From assembly GCA_021307315.1 (NCBI GenBank), contig JAJSPD010000011.1, positions 868,001 to 932,000 on the forward strand: DNA of 64,000 nt, read 5' to 3'. Positions 19,801-31,240 of the stretch are shown piece by piece. How positions within the stretch are numbered: the stretch's first letter is position 1; each line of letters starts with the position of its first letter. The stretch comes from Bisporella sp. PMI_857 (Eukaryota; Ascomycota; Leotiomycetes; Helotiales; Helotiaceae). Both the position numbers and the translations under genes were made by a program. The notes beneath the pieces are model-generated. The model was not told the origin of the DNA. It did not search any database and saw only the letters and a list, made by a program, of their open reading frames with translations.

Positions 19801-22800
19801 CAGCGCCAGCAGCAAGCAGTACTCGCACAATGTTCTGATATTCTCCAGATAAAGCAGCCTGCAGCGCACAGCCATACTCTCCACCTTGAGCATTCACGTC
19901 GGCACCGGCAGCAAGCAGCATTTGCACAATCTTTTGGTGTCCTCTATGTGAAGCAGCCTGCAGCGCACAGCCATACTTTCCACCTTGAGCATTCACGTCG
20001 GCACCGGCATCGAGCAGCACTTGCACAATCTCATGATGTCTTCCTCTATATAAAGCAGCCTGCAGCGCACAGCCATACTCTCCACCTTGAGCATTCACGT
20101 CGGCACCGGCAGCGAGCAGCACCCTCACAATGTTCTGATGTCTTCCATATGAAGCAGCATGCAGCGCACAGCCATGCTTTCCACCTCGAGCATTCACGTC
20201 GGCACCGGCAGCGAGCAGCATTTGCAGAATCTTTTGATGTCCTTTAAGTGAAGCAGCCTGCAGTGCGTTGCCAAACCGTCCGCACTGAGCATTCACATCG
20301 GCACCGGCAACGAGCAGCATTTGCACAATCTTCTGATGTCCGTTATAAGAAGTAGCTTGCAGTGCGTTGCCTAACCATCCGCCTTGAGCATTCACGTTGG
20401 CACCGGCATTAAGCAGCACTTGCACAATTTCCTCATGTCCTCTATATGAAGCATCTTGCAGCGCACAGCTATACTCTCCGCCTTGAGCATTAACGTCGGC
20501 ACCGGCAGCGAGCAGCATTTGCAGAATCTTTTGATGTCCTTTAAGTGAAGCAGCCCGCAGTGCGTTGCCAAACCGTCTGTTTTGAGCACCTATGTCGGCA
20601 CCGGCATTAAGCAGCACTTGCACAATTTCCTGATGTCCTTTAAATGATGCAGCATGCAGTGCGTTGTTAAAATCTCCGCTTTGAACATTCACGTCGGCAC
20701 CGGCAGCGAGCAGCACTTGCACAATCTTCTGATGTCCTTCAAGTGAAGCAGCCAGCAGTGCGTTGGAATGCTCTTCGCTTTGAACATTCACGTCGGCACC
20801 GGCAGCGAGCAGCATTTGCACTATTTCATGATGTCCTCCATATAAAGCAGCGTGCAGCGCATAGCCATAATATCCGCCTTGAGCATTCACGTCGGCACCG
20901 GCAGCAAGCAGCATTTGCAGAATCTTGTGATGTCCCTTAAGTGAAGCAGCCTGCAGTGCGTTGCCAAACCGTCCGCACTGAGCATTCACGTCGGCACCGG
21001 CAGCGAGCAGCATTTGCATTATTTCATGATGTCCTCCATATAAAGCAGCGTGCAGCGCATAGCCATACTCTCCGCCTTGAGCATTCACGTCGGCACCGGC
21101 AGCGAGCAGCATTTGCACAATTTCCTGATATCCTCCATATGAAGCAGCCTGCAACGCACAGCCATACTCTCCGCCTTGAGCATTCACGTCGGCACCGGCA
21201 GCGAGCAGCATTTGCACAATCTTTTGATGTCCTCTATGTGAAGCAGCCTGCAGCGCACAACCATAATATCCGCCTTGGGCATTCACGTCGGCACCGGCAG
21301 CGAGCAGCATTTGCACAATCTTTTGATGTACTCTATGTGAAGCAGCCTGCAGCGCACAACCATAATATCCGCCTTGGGCATTCACGTCGGCACCGGCAGC
21401 AAGCAGCATTTGCACAATCTTTCGATGTCCTTCAAGTGAAGCAGCTTGCAGTGCGTTGCCAAACTCTCCGTTTTGAGCATTCACGTCGACACCGGCATCG
21501 AGCAGCATTTGCACAATCTTTTGATATCCTTTAAGTGAAGCAGCCTGCAGCGCGTTGCCAAACCGTCCGCCCTGAGCATTCACATCGGCATCGTCGCCTA
21601 TTAGTCTTTCAACACAGCGTGACAGCCCTACAAGCGAGGCATAGTATAAACCAGGTACTATACCCAGTCTGTCAGGATCGATAATTAGTAACCAGCTTTC
21701 TAATGCATCGGGATTCGAAAGAAGTGCCATCGCTAATGTAAACACCTCTTGACTACTACGCTCGCATACTGTGGCATGGCATGTCCAGTATTTCGCTGAA
21801 TACTCAGCGAAAGGGAAAAGCTCTCTGAATGATTTAATAGTCCTAATAACCTTGGTTTCTAATAGGTAGGTTAGGCAGACTTGTGCGATGGAACTCCGAG
21901 CAGCCATCTCTTCCAGGTATGGAGCAGTCTTCTCCTCTAGACGGTTGGATATCAAATAGTCTTTCACCGAGAAGTGTGCCAGTTGGATCTCTTTTCTCGC
22001 CTTTTTCTCGTCTCTATCTTCGGTCTCAATAAGGACAACCAAGCTCGAACAGTATCTCGTAATCTCTTCAGGTCGTGGCATCCTATCTTTGGGATCGAAC
22101 CGAGCACCCGACGCAACATCAGGTCCTACGTTAACTGCGATTGCGTCAACAGCTTCTTCAATTTTCAAGGCCCGTTCCGAGTATGTTAGGATCTGTAAAA
22201 GTCGTCTTGTATGATGCACGTGTTCTGAAGGTATATTGGTTAAAATTCGCGCATAAGTCTCATCTAACGTCATCGGAAGTGACACTATTGCTTCCCGCAA
22301 TGTCTTTGGGTCGAGACAATTTTCTAAAGCGTCGAGCTGGCACGAAACCCAGCGAAACCTAAAAATTTAGCATAATTAGGCCAAGCATAAATCTGAGTTC
22401 TTACATTCCGTTGGCCCTTTCCAGTAGAGTAGCCTCGATCTCCCCCTGAATATCTGGTCGTTGTTGCCATCTGCTTAATCCTTCGTGCTCTCTGACTCTC
22501 GACTCTACATAGCTGCGTATGTCTCCCTTTATCAAGTCGCCTCGAATAGCAATTATCTCCTCGTCACTGGCGTAACGTTCGACAGCTGACTTGATATCTT
22601 GTTCCGGCCGGCTCGTGGCGAGGAGATGAACCTTGGCCTGAGAGCTCTGAAAACAATCTTTTATCCAGGAGAGTAATTCTTTTCGCGATCTACATTCGTC
22701 GAGTGCGTCTAATACAACCCATACTTCACCAGCTTCGTAGATCATATTGGCAAAAGTCTTGCGCAGAGAATCCATGCTTGGCTGCCGTCTTCCATTTTCA

Positions 22801-24301
22801 CAGGAGTGATACACCGTCTCTAGGTGCTTTCGGGCACCTTCACACTTAAAGTATAATTGTTCTATGAAAGAACAGACAGTGTTCTCAAAAGACAGTTTCT
22901 GGGCGTCGGCGAAGTCAAAATAGAAGTAAAGCAAAGCTGGAGAGCATTTTTGATTCGCCTGCAAGTCTTCAATTACAGTAGACGTAAGGATTGTCTTCCC
23001 GCAACCTGGAATTCCATGTAGCCAGAGAAAGGAGGATTGATGGTGGCTTTTCCACTTTACGTATGCTTCTCCCTCAATGAGCCATCGACCGGACTCCTTA
23101 TGGCGAGCATTGATTGCTTTGGTCAGGTTGCTTGAGCCGTCGGGCGCTGCAAGCCATTTCGTAACATTTTCAAGATGTTTATCTGTACACATGACATCTA
23201 CTTTTATTTGTGTATTCTCAACTCCAGAAAATATTTTATCTAGTCTCGAATTTGCTAGCTAGCCTCAGTACTCCCAAAAACAATGTGTGACCACAAAGCT
23301 AAGAATTACAAACCTTCAGAGAGAATCTCGGCAAGCTTCTTTTCGGCCTCCAATTTATTAGGCGCTACTTTGCTAAGAAGATCCTTTGCATACGCAGCCG
23401 CCGCCATCGCCGCATAACCTTGCCAAATTACGTTTTTGTGTGTGTCCGAGTAGTCGCAGATGCCGCGGATCACAACACAAGGGAAATGGTTCATCAGCCC
23501 AGCAGCCTCCATTTCAAAACATAAGACGTCCTTCTCAGACGAAAGCTTGTCTCGTATATTTGCGTCCTTCATCAACTGGTTTGCGGAAGCGATGAGACCA
23601 TAGTGGATCGTTGGGCTGTCCTGCTCATCGCTTCGCTCAACTCGAGCAAGCATCTTTGAGATGTCATTACATACGACCGTGCAATCCTTCTCTTCGCTCC
23701 CAGAATGCATATAGGATGAGCTGTACAGCCTGTCTGTACCGGGGTCTGGCTTTCGGTATTTCGCCCGTAATCTTGGTTTTTTGTCGAGAACATGATCGAT
23801 CTTTGCATCGATATCGTGGCCATCACTTTCATACTGAGTCTCGAGGACAGATATTGCTGTTAAGAAACATTGGGGCGGCTGATTCAAATACCCGGTAACT
23901 GTAAAGCTCGCATCTTGTATAGTCTGGCCGTAATCATACTGCAACACTCCACCACTGCTATATCCAGGAGAGCTAACAACAATATCGCCTAAACGAATAT
24001 CATGCTTCGGACTTGGTACGCCGCCACCGATGCCGACCATTAGCCCGATCCTTACGTTACGAAAACTGCGCACCATATCCCTTGCGACTGTAGCGGCGCT
24101 AACGAGACCATACTGCCAATGCGGCAAAGCAGCAATAACCGCATTGTGCTTTCCAATGCGACCTAAGATATATGTGTTGTTGTCATTGGCAGGCAGCTGG
24201 TCAGGGTCGTCGTGCTTTTCGTCTAGAAATGCTGTGGCTGCGACAAGCTCCTTTCCAACTGCGCAGATCCATCCGATCGTGTAGATATTTAGTTCTGGCA
24301 T
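19763..24301 (-). CDS. NLR: PNP/UDP phosphorylase-like - NACHT - ankyrin
   Basis: Exons 24301-23314, 23182-22405 and 22358-19763 (introns 131 and 46 nt) give 1453 residues with matching phases. Residues 1-315 are a nucleoside-phosphorylase-like domain (GLMVGIGGGVPS, CFEMEAAGLMNHFPC, RGICDYSDTHKN), a common N-terminal effector of fungal STAND proteins. NACHT follows, with Walker A GIPGCGKT (386-393) and Walker B VWVVLDALDEC. The second splice junction restores the family motif ANGMFRWVSCQLDAL. From about 845 there are 18 ankyrin units of 33 residues (ADVNAQGGEYGCALQAAS). The last codons (VSGARMSRAKRQ and stop) are encoded by a family B solo LTR, so the original C-terminus is lost. Otherwise the gene looks intact. 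It is divergent from the paralogue at 25822. Confidence 0.88.
19801..21595 (-). repeat. Ankyrin-encoding 99-bp tandem repeats
   Basis: Eighteen 99-bp units (one of 102 bp near 20000-20100), sharing words such as GCATTCACGTCGGCACCGGCA on the plus strand. Several adjacent units are nearly identical. The high identity also creates long meaningless antisense frames. Confidence 0.9.
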
Positions 24302-25821
24302 AACAGGAGAATGCGGCAGCCCTTTCTGAGGACTGCTTTCCGATCGAGGGTCGAGAACACGACGTTCAAGTCGATATAGCGATTTTGGTGTAGGGTCGGA
24401 AGTAGTGGTCGAGGTGAAAAGGTACGGCTGAAAGCTTTTGCTGCGACGGGTTGAATCATTGGAGGCTAGCGAATGCCTTGGGCTCGCAAGGCATCCATGG
24501 CGCTTTCTGGGTTGTAAGAAGTCTCAATTTTGCACATGCATGAGTTGCCCGCCCGATGCTACAAACCGCATGCTGAAAAGTGAATGCCCAGGACTCGGCT
24601 GCGTGGTTGTCTGGCGCGCAAGGCGTTCAAGCATGGCGTTCAAACAAAGGTGTATTCACGAGGAGTTGGTGCGCGGTGCCCGCAAGGACTTTGCAGTTGA
24701 TGCGGCTCATAGTGTCATGTAAATCATATTTTTTGGCCCTTCTCAAGAGCATATGTAAAAATAAAAAGAGAGAAAAACACTCCCTACAATAGATTCGTTA
24801 CAAGTCCCGGATGCACCAAAGTGGGTAACCCCACAACGGTGCTGTTCCGTCAGGCTTAGCTTCGCCTCACCGATGACAGGCGTCCCAGGCGTTTTTCATT
24901 ATCATTGATTTGGTTTGGTGCCATTGAAGTGGGGCTGACATCTACATCAAGTTGGCTGGCATGTTTGACTGGTCAGATTAATGGGGCGCTTGAAAGCGCA
25001 ATCCGGTGGGGTTGATCTGCCCGGGTTCTATGTGTTATATATAATCAAAGGGGGGGCTGTAGAGTCACAAAATAGAATATACATCACACTTTAATCATGC
25101 TTTAGCAACGGCGAAAAAGTATGTTTCCAAAGCGATCACTAATTTTCGCCTATGTTACCACTTGCCGGGTGTAATTATCGGCGTAGCTCCAAGGTTACTC
25201 CGTCTATCGCTGCTTTTACTCCTAGCCGTCAGGTCCACAGCATTAGGACCTACTTTATTTGTTATTAGGGTCGATTAATGAAGAATAGAAATTCCAATAA
25301 GTTCCAGGCCCGTCTGCCTTCGCATCACCAGGCTCTGTATTTACCTCATCTTCGAATTTATTTCTGCCTCGTCTCGCTCGGGTATAGACCGTGTGGTGGG
25401 AGACGTTGGCTAGCAAATTGGAACGTATCATTTTACATTTCCATGCGCGTGGTCATGTGGCACTCGAGCTGATTAAATAATGCACTCAGCCGTGAATAAT
25501 TCAGCCGGCGCTAAGCACTTCCACACCCACCAGCAAATGGGGTTGGCATTTGGGTTGTACAAGGAAATTCCACATCCCCGACTAGTCTGTGCCCTTGTCC
25601 TTGTGCCTCCCGCCACACTTACTGTAGAACCCAGAGCCTGAAAGCCTGAAAGGAACCGCTGATATCTCCCAGCCTTAGATCATTATCTAACACTTCTATT
25701 TACCAATCCTACCATTTGCATATCATACCTTGCTACAGCCTTTGAACCTGTCTGCCATTAAATCCTCCTCATCTTCAAGCCCATTCTGCAAGTGTTGTCT
25801 GCCATTATTCCCTTCGCTAGC
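24302..25821. other. Divergent intergenic region between two NLR genes
   Basis: Separates two head-to-head PNP-NACHT-ANK genes, so it should hold both promoters. Short frames (24438-24722 and its neighbour) have no recognised content. Contains repeat D2. The 150 bases before 25822 are pyrimidine-rich. Confidence 0.5.
24898..25205 (+). repeat. Direct repeat D2 (partner of D1)
   Basis: Collinear with 18672-18985, same orientation, with many transitions and small indels. It lies about 620 bp upstream of the plus-strand NLR start. Confidence 0.7.
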
Positions 25822-28800
25822 ATGCCACCGTCGGCAGACCAATATACCGTCGCATGGCTCTGCGCTTTGCCGGAAAGCGAGCAGGTTGCGGCACGCTTGG
25901 CGCTTGATGAGCGCTATGAAGAACCACCTCGAGTTGTTGACGACGAGAATTCATACTATTTCGGGTCCATTGGCGGACACAATATTGTTATAGCGTGTCT
26001 ACCACCTGGTCAGCCGGGTCTGGTGTCTGCGTCCAGATTAGTTGGACCAATGAGCCGGAGCTTCCGAAATCTCAAGATCTATTTGTTTGTTGGGATTGGT
26101 GGCGGAGTGCCACATTCGCCTCCTTGCGAGAATGCTGAAGATGATATTCACCTGGGAGACGTGGTTATTGGGTATTCCGAGGCAATTGGCGCTCCTGCAA
26201 TTATCCAGTGGGACTTTGGGCGCCGTCTAGAAGGCTATTACTACGAAAATACTAGCAATTTCAATAAGCCGGATCGCAGACTTCTTTCTGCTCTAGGATC
26301 GGTTGTAACTAATTACGAGTGCAACGACACCAAGTTTGATCATCACCTCCGTGAAATTGTAGCCAAGAATCCCAAATTTACACATCCAGGTGTACACAAT
26401 GATAAGCTTTTCGAAGCGACATATCGACATGGTAACGCTAAAGACTGCTCCAATTGCGATATGCAAAAAATCGTCCGTCGACCGGATAGAGTTTCGACAA
26501 GCTTGCTATACCACCGGAGTACTATTGTATCTGGCAATAGCGTAATGCAGAATGGCATTGAGAGAGATAAGATGAGCAAATTGTACTACAACGCTCGTTG
26601 TTTCGAGATGGAAGCTGCCGGAATAATAGATGATACAAGATGTCTTGTAATACGAGGTATTGCCGACTATGCCGATGGCCATAAGAACTGGATGTGGCAC
26701 CGATATGCAGCAGCTGCCGCAGCGGCCTTTGGAAAGGAGTTTCTGCTTACTCTTAAACCCGTGGTCCTGGAAGGACTCGTACCTAAAGTACCACAAGTAG
26801 GTGAGTTACAAGGTTCGATGTTTAAAGGGCTAAATTCTCGATAAATGCGTCCTAGCGTTATTTAAGGAGCTCTAAGTTTTAGTGATGACATTATGTCTAC
26901 TAGCTGCCTCTCATTTATATAGAAGAAAATAAAAGCGTCATTGCTCACTTTTATTTGATAGACCCTGCTGCCTTCCAAAAAATCGTGTCCGAAATCCAAG
27001 GAATAGCATCTCAAAACAAAGAAAGCACCTTAAAACAGGAGTTACGATATATAAGTGATCAGCAACGAGAGTGTCACCGAGTTTTTAAAGTGTGTACTTA
27101 CGAGGAATTCAAAAACAATAACCCAGAACGAGTCGATGGTACATGTGTATGGGTTCTTGAGCATCCTCAGTATATACAATGGCAAAACAGCCAAAAGGAC
27201 GACTTGCTCTCTGGATCTCGGCTGATCCTGGTTGTGGAAAGTCGGTGCTATCGCGATCTTTAATCGAGAAAGAACTTCGTAATTCCGATTCGCGTACAGT
27301 TTGTTACTTCTTTTTCAAGGATAACGAACAGCAAGATCGGCTTGCTATTGCTTTATGCTCATTGTTACACCAGCTGTTTGATGTACAACCCCAGCTTCTT
27401 AAGCATGCAATAGATGCGTGGGAAAAGAATGATAAAGAGCTTCAAAAAGAGCACAACAAACTTTGGCGTATTTTAATCAACGCAGCCACCGATGAAGACT
27501 ACTCACATGATATAATCTGTGTACTTGATGCAATGGACGAGTGTCAAGAAAGCGACCGTCAAATCCTTATTAGATTTCTGTCAAACTTCTATCAGGAGTC
27601 ATTGTACAAAGTCTCACGAAGAAAATCCCTCAAGTTTCTCGTAACCAGTCGCCCTTACTATGATATCGAGTCTAGTTTTCGGGATATTCCGGATGATTTG
27701 CCAGCAATACGCTTGTCCGGCGAGCGTGAGAATGACAAAATTCATAAAGAAATTGATTTGGTTATTCGAAACAAAGTAGAAAAGTTAGCCGCTGAGCATT
27801 CTTTGAGCAATTCTACAAGAACATCGCTTAAGCAACGTTTTTTCCAAATGGAGCACCGAACTTACCTTTGGCTATATCTTGCTTTCGAGGATATTAAAGA
27901 ACAATACCGGGATAGTCTTTGGCCCGATCGTGAATCAATCGAATCACTTCAACTTCCATTATCTGTCGCGGACGCTTACGAGAAGATATTGGGCAAAATT
28001 ACAAAAAAGCAAAAGCAATGGCTACTAACATTCTGCATATTATTGTTGGCGCTTATCGACCGCTAACGATAAGTGAAATGGCTATCGCATTTGGCCTTGC
28101 TGAGCGACCGAACTCACAGTCTTATACAGAATTCAAAATAGAAAACACCCGTCTCGAAAAACTTATTCGTCAGCTTTGTGGATTGTTCGTTTTTATCAAT
28201 CGCTCTAAAGTTTATCTTATCCACCAAACTGCCAAAGAATTTCTTGTCCAAAAAGAATCCGAAATAGCTAGTACCGAATGGAGACACTGTTTAAACCCTG
28301 TCGACTCAGAAAATTTAATGGCGTGTATTTGTATAGACTATTTATGCTTGAGAGAGCTGGACGAGATCCAGGTACATCAACAGAGACGCGAGCTACAATT
28401 AAGGTGGAAACATTCTAAAAAGCAGTTGCTGCTTGACGGAGAATATAAAGTCTCCGAATCCGGTTTCGAGGCTTTCTTAAAGTATTCAGCTCAACATTGG
28501 CCAAGCCATTTCAGAAACTCAACGTTTGATAAAGAGGGTATAGTTTTTGCTAAAGCATGCAGACTTAATCTGGCAAAGAGTGATCGATTCAATTTGTGGT
28601 TCCCTATTCTTTGGAGAGCATGGAGAGGTTGGAAAGATCAGCCACAGATGAACAACATTAAACTTGCAGCATTTAATGGCCATGATATAGTGCTGCGTTG
28701 CTTTCTAGAAACTGAAGCGAGTAACCTTGACGATAAAGATGCCGAAAAGCAAACAGCATTAATATGGGCAGCAGAGTTAGGTTATAAGAAGGTAGTGAAA

Positions 28801-30045
28801 CTGCTAATTGAGAAAGGAGCGAGTGTCGATACTCAAGGCGGCAACTTCGGCAACGCTCTCCAAGCTGCTTCGTTTAATGGCCACGAGGCGGTAGTGAAGC
28901 TGCTAATTGATAAGGGAGCCAGTGTCGATACTCAAGGTGGCAACTTTGCTAATGCTCTCCAAGCTGCTTCAACTCGTGGCCACGAGGTGATAGTGAAGCT
29001 GCTAATTGAGAAGGGAGCTAGCGTCGATAATCAAGGTGACTACTACGGCAACGCTCTCCAAGCTGCTTCTTTGAATGGCCGCGTGGCGGTAGTGAAGCTG
29101 CTAATTGAGAAAGAAGCCAACTTGGCCGTTGCTGACAGCGACGGATGGACGCCATTACATACTGCTTGTAATAGCAACCATCTCGAGGTCGTAAAGCTTA
29201 TCGCTTCGAGAATGATATTTGAACAACTTGACTCGATGACAGAAGATCTACCAAAAGAGCGACAATATGTAAATACTGTCGATTTGTTGAATCGGACACC
29301 ACTCCACCTTGCTGTGTACTATGACTTTGCAGCAATCGTGGAGGTTCTTATCAAGAATGGGGCCAATCCTCAGTTGATTGACTGCTATGGCCGAAGTTGT
29401 CTGGATTGGACTACGTCCCGTTCTCAAGCATTACGTCATAGCATGGGCTCGTGGTATGGTGGTCATTGCATGACACCTGTCCTTGAGCAAAAAAAGATTT
29501 TGATCTCTACTGTGCATGAATTGACTCAGAGAATAAAATCTCTTAGGGAGGATCCCTTGTATAAAACCCAGCGCTTTTATGAACTTGGAATAGCTCTTTT
29601 ATTACTCTCTGATTTGAAAGAAGCATCTATCGCCTTTGAACAAGAGTTGATTCTTGACTCGGCTCGAAATAAATTGGAACATCATTATAAGTGTGATCAA
29701 TGCCGGACCTCCAATAATATTATAGGGCTTAGATTTGTCTGCCTAAGCTGCTTCACTCTGAGCATATGCAGTCAATGCATGGCTAAACACGCCGATAGTA
29801 GCCAAGCTGACCTACGTTGTAAAAATCACAAGTTTCTTCAGATCCCGCATGAAGGCCATAATACTAACAATCTCGACTCCCTCATTTTCTCTGGTGAGGC
29901 ACAGATTACTTGGCTAGATCGCCTAGCTGAAAAATATGTGAACTACAACTATACTGGAAAGTCGAAACGAGAAGAGGTGGTTCTAGTCAACCCACTCTTT
30001 ACTTTTAGAAAGAGAGTCACGTGGCATTCAGAGAGTATGGGGTAA
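25822..30045 (+). pseudogene. NLR: PNP - NACHT - ankyrin - ZZ finger, two frameshifts
   Basis: Exon 1 (25822-26800) encodes a phosphorylase-like domain (VGIGGGVPH, CFEMEAAGIIDD, RGIADYADGHKN). A 161-nt intron (GTGAGT...GATAG, 26801-26961) leads in phase into a NACHT exon. At about 27205-27212 a CTCTCT run carries two surplus bases just before WISADPGCGKSVLS (Walker A). At 28003-28008 an A-run is one base short. With both corrected the frame is continuous to 30045. The readable parts contain Walker B IICVLDAMDEC, the IIVGAYRPLTISEM helix motif, about six ankyrin units and a C-terminal ZZ-type zinc finger (CDQC...CLSC...CSQC). Both lesions lie in simple runs. They may be sequencing or assembly errors, or genuine slippage that killed the gene. 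The start is the ATG of MPPSADQYTVAWLC. Confidence 0.8.
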
Positions 30046-30059
30046 GACGAGTCAATTGC

Positions 30060-30270
30060 TGAAGGTTATAGAACTACGAACTACAGGAAAGGATCTCTCT
30101 ACTTATAGAGATGTGATACTCAAACGTGAGTATCACATACGACGTAACGCACACGTTAGTAGATTCATCATCAAAGTTAAAATACGTATGTGCATACGCA
30201 TGCGTATCCAGAACTTCCCAATAGGCTAGGTATGATCCTTAGACCTAGCCTGTTCAATAACTACATGTTG
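30060..30270 (-). repeat. Dispersed repeat R, copy 2
   Basis: Opposite-strand counterpart of 1310-1480, with the same TATA-like CTCTATAAGTAGAG block, the GTGATACTCACG words and the AGGCTAGGTCTAAGGATCAT motif. It begins 15 bp after the NLR stop codon. Confidence 0.5.
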
Positions 30271-30398
30271 AAAAAGGTATGCGCGAAGGGGGCTTTCGGA
30301 AGGGCTGGTGTCGCGAACGTAGGGCCCCCTATGCAAAGTGTCTGTGGAGGAAACGATGAGGACGGGTGGGGTCTTCGGAGGAACGCAAAGATGAAGCC

Positions 30399-30647
30399 TG
30401 TAACAACCGAAGCGTAGGCGAAGGTCATGGCGCAGGATCGGGAGGCTGACAAGCAGGGTATGAGGGGTTTCAGAGCTAATACGGAGGAGAGTCGGAGTCG
30501 CCTATATAAAGGCCTGCTCCTACTCTCTACAGTTGTTCCTCATGTTTTTGTATCCTTCGTACTAGACCTATAAGGCAGTCATACTCAGTCTATTGTACGC
30601 ACTCCCACATGCCTCTATTCTAGCCCGTGACTCCTTGCGTCGTTACA
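30399..30647 (+). mobile_element. LTR-like segment
   Basis: Runs TGTAACAACCG...TCGTTACA, so the ends are short inverted repeats. It includes a strong TATA (CCTATATAAAGG) followed by a pyrimidine-rich stretch. No second copy and no 5-bp target duplication is seen, so this is a probable solo LTR only. Confidence 0.4.
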
Positions 30648-31002
30648 TTCCTTTTCATCGTGTGTGAACTAAGTAATCGGGGCTGCAGCCTACTGCAAGT
30701 ACAGAATACGAACGACCACTAAAATTATCTCAGGTGTCGCTAGGTAGATATTACAGTGATTATCAGGATATTTATGGCTCTTTCATTGAAAGTCTAGTAA
30801 CCACTATTAACATTTGCCATCTCTAATAAAAGATTGACTTGCGAGCATGGTTTTAGTGATATGGCTAGGGGCCGTTGATGAAGGATTAAAAGCAGTAGCT
30901 AAGGATCCGGTCCCTTGGGGATTTGAGAATGTTGAATATCTTAGTCTCACAGAGGATGATTCCCTGGCCGCCGACTTTAATGGCGGTGACCAGTGTGAGA
31001 AA
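30648..31002. other. No recognised feature
   Basis: Sequence between the LTR-like segment and the 3' LTR of the gypsy element. No gene family recognised on either strand. Confidence 0.35.
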
Positions 31003-31223
31003 TGTAACAACTCAAGCTGAACAGGGATCTCGATCCGTAGATCCAGGTGGAAGGACTCAAAGGCGTGAACAACTATCAATTGCTATAACTAAGAGAACAA
31101 GCTACAGACAGAAGAAGGGAAGGAAAGCAGCGCTCTATATACAGGAAGCTGGCCGGAGGCCAGTATAAGCGAGCTTTAGGATGTCCGGTGCTGAGCTTCG
31201 TCTAAGAAGTCAGGGCCGTGACA
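31003..31223 (-). mobile_element. 3' LTR of the Ty3/gypsy element (family A)
   Basis: A 221-bp LTR (plus strand TGTAACAACTC...CCGTGACA). It sits directly beyond a polypurine tract and the chromodomain end of the minus-strand gypsy pol, which fixes its role as 3' LTR. It ties the many family A solo LTRs in the window to this element. Confidence 0.8.
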
Positions 31224-31240
31224 TTACCCCCCCTTCCAGC
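31224..31240 (-). other. Polypurine tract of the gypsy element
   Basis: On the minus strand this reads GCTGGAAGGGGGGGTAA immediately before TGTCACGG of the LTR, the expected position of the plus-strand primer for reverse transcription. Confidence 0.7.

Noticed and set aside
19780..21534. Long plus-strand frames rich in HSRRHRQRAAFAQ over the ankyrin array
   Set aside because: Antisense shadows of the 99-bp ankyrin units, for the same reason.
24438..24722. Cysteine-containing 94-codon frame upstream of the ANK gene
   Set aside because: Lies in the divergent promoter region and overlaps a second frame. No signal peptide or domain.
24780..24900. Possible tRNA-like fold near 24790-24890
   Set aside because: No consistent A-box/B-box or cloverleaf could be made by eye. 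No tRNA or rRNA gene was identified anywhere in the window.
31006..31168. Similar 80-110-codon frames (TTQAEQGSRSVDPGGRTQR) at 30923-31168 and 58028-58363
   Set aside because: The shared part is the family A LTR read through by chance. The flanking parts are unrelated.
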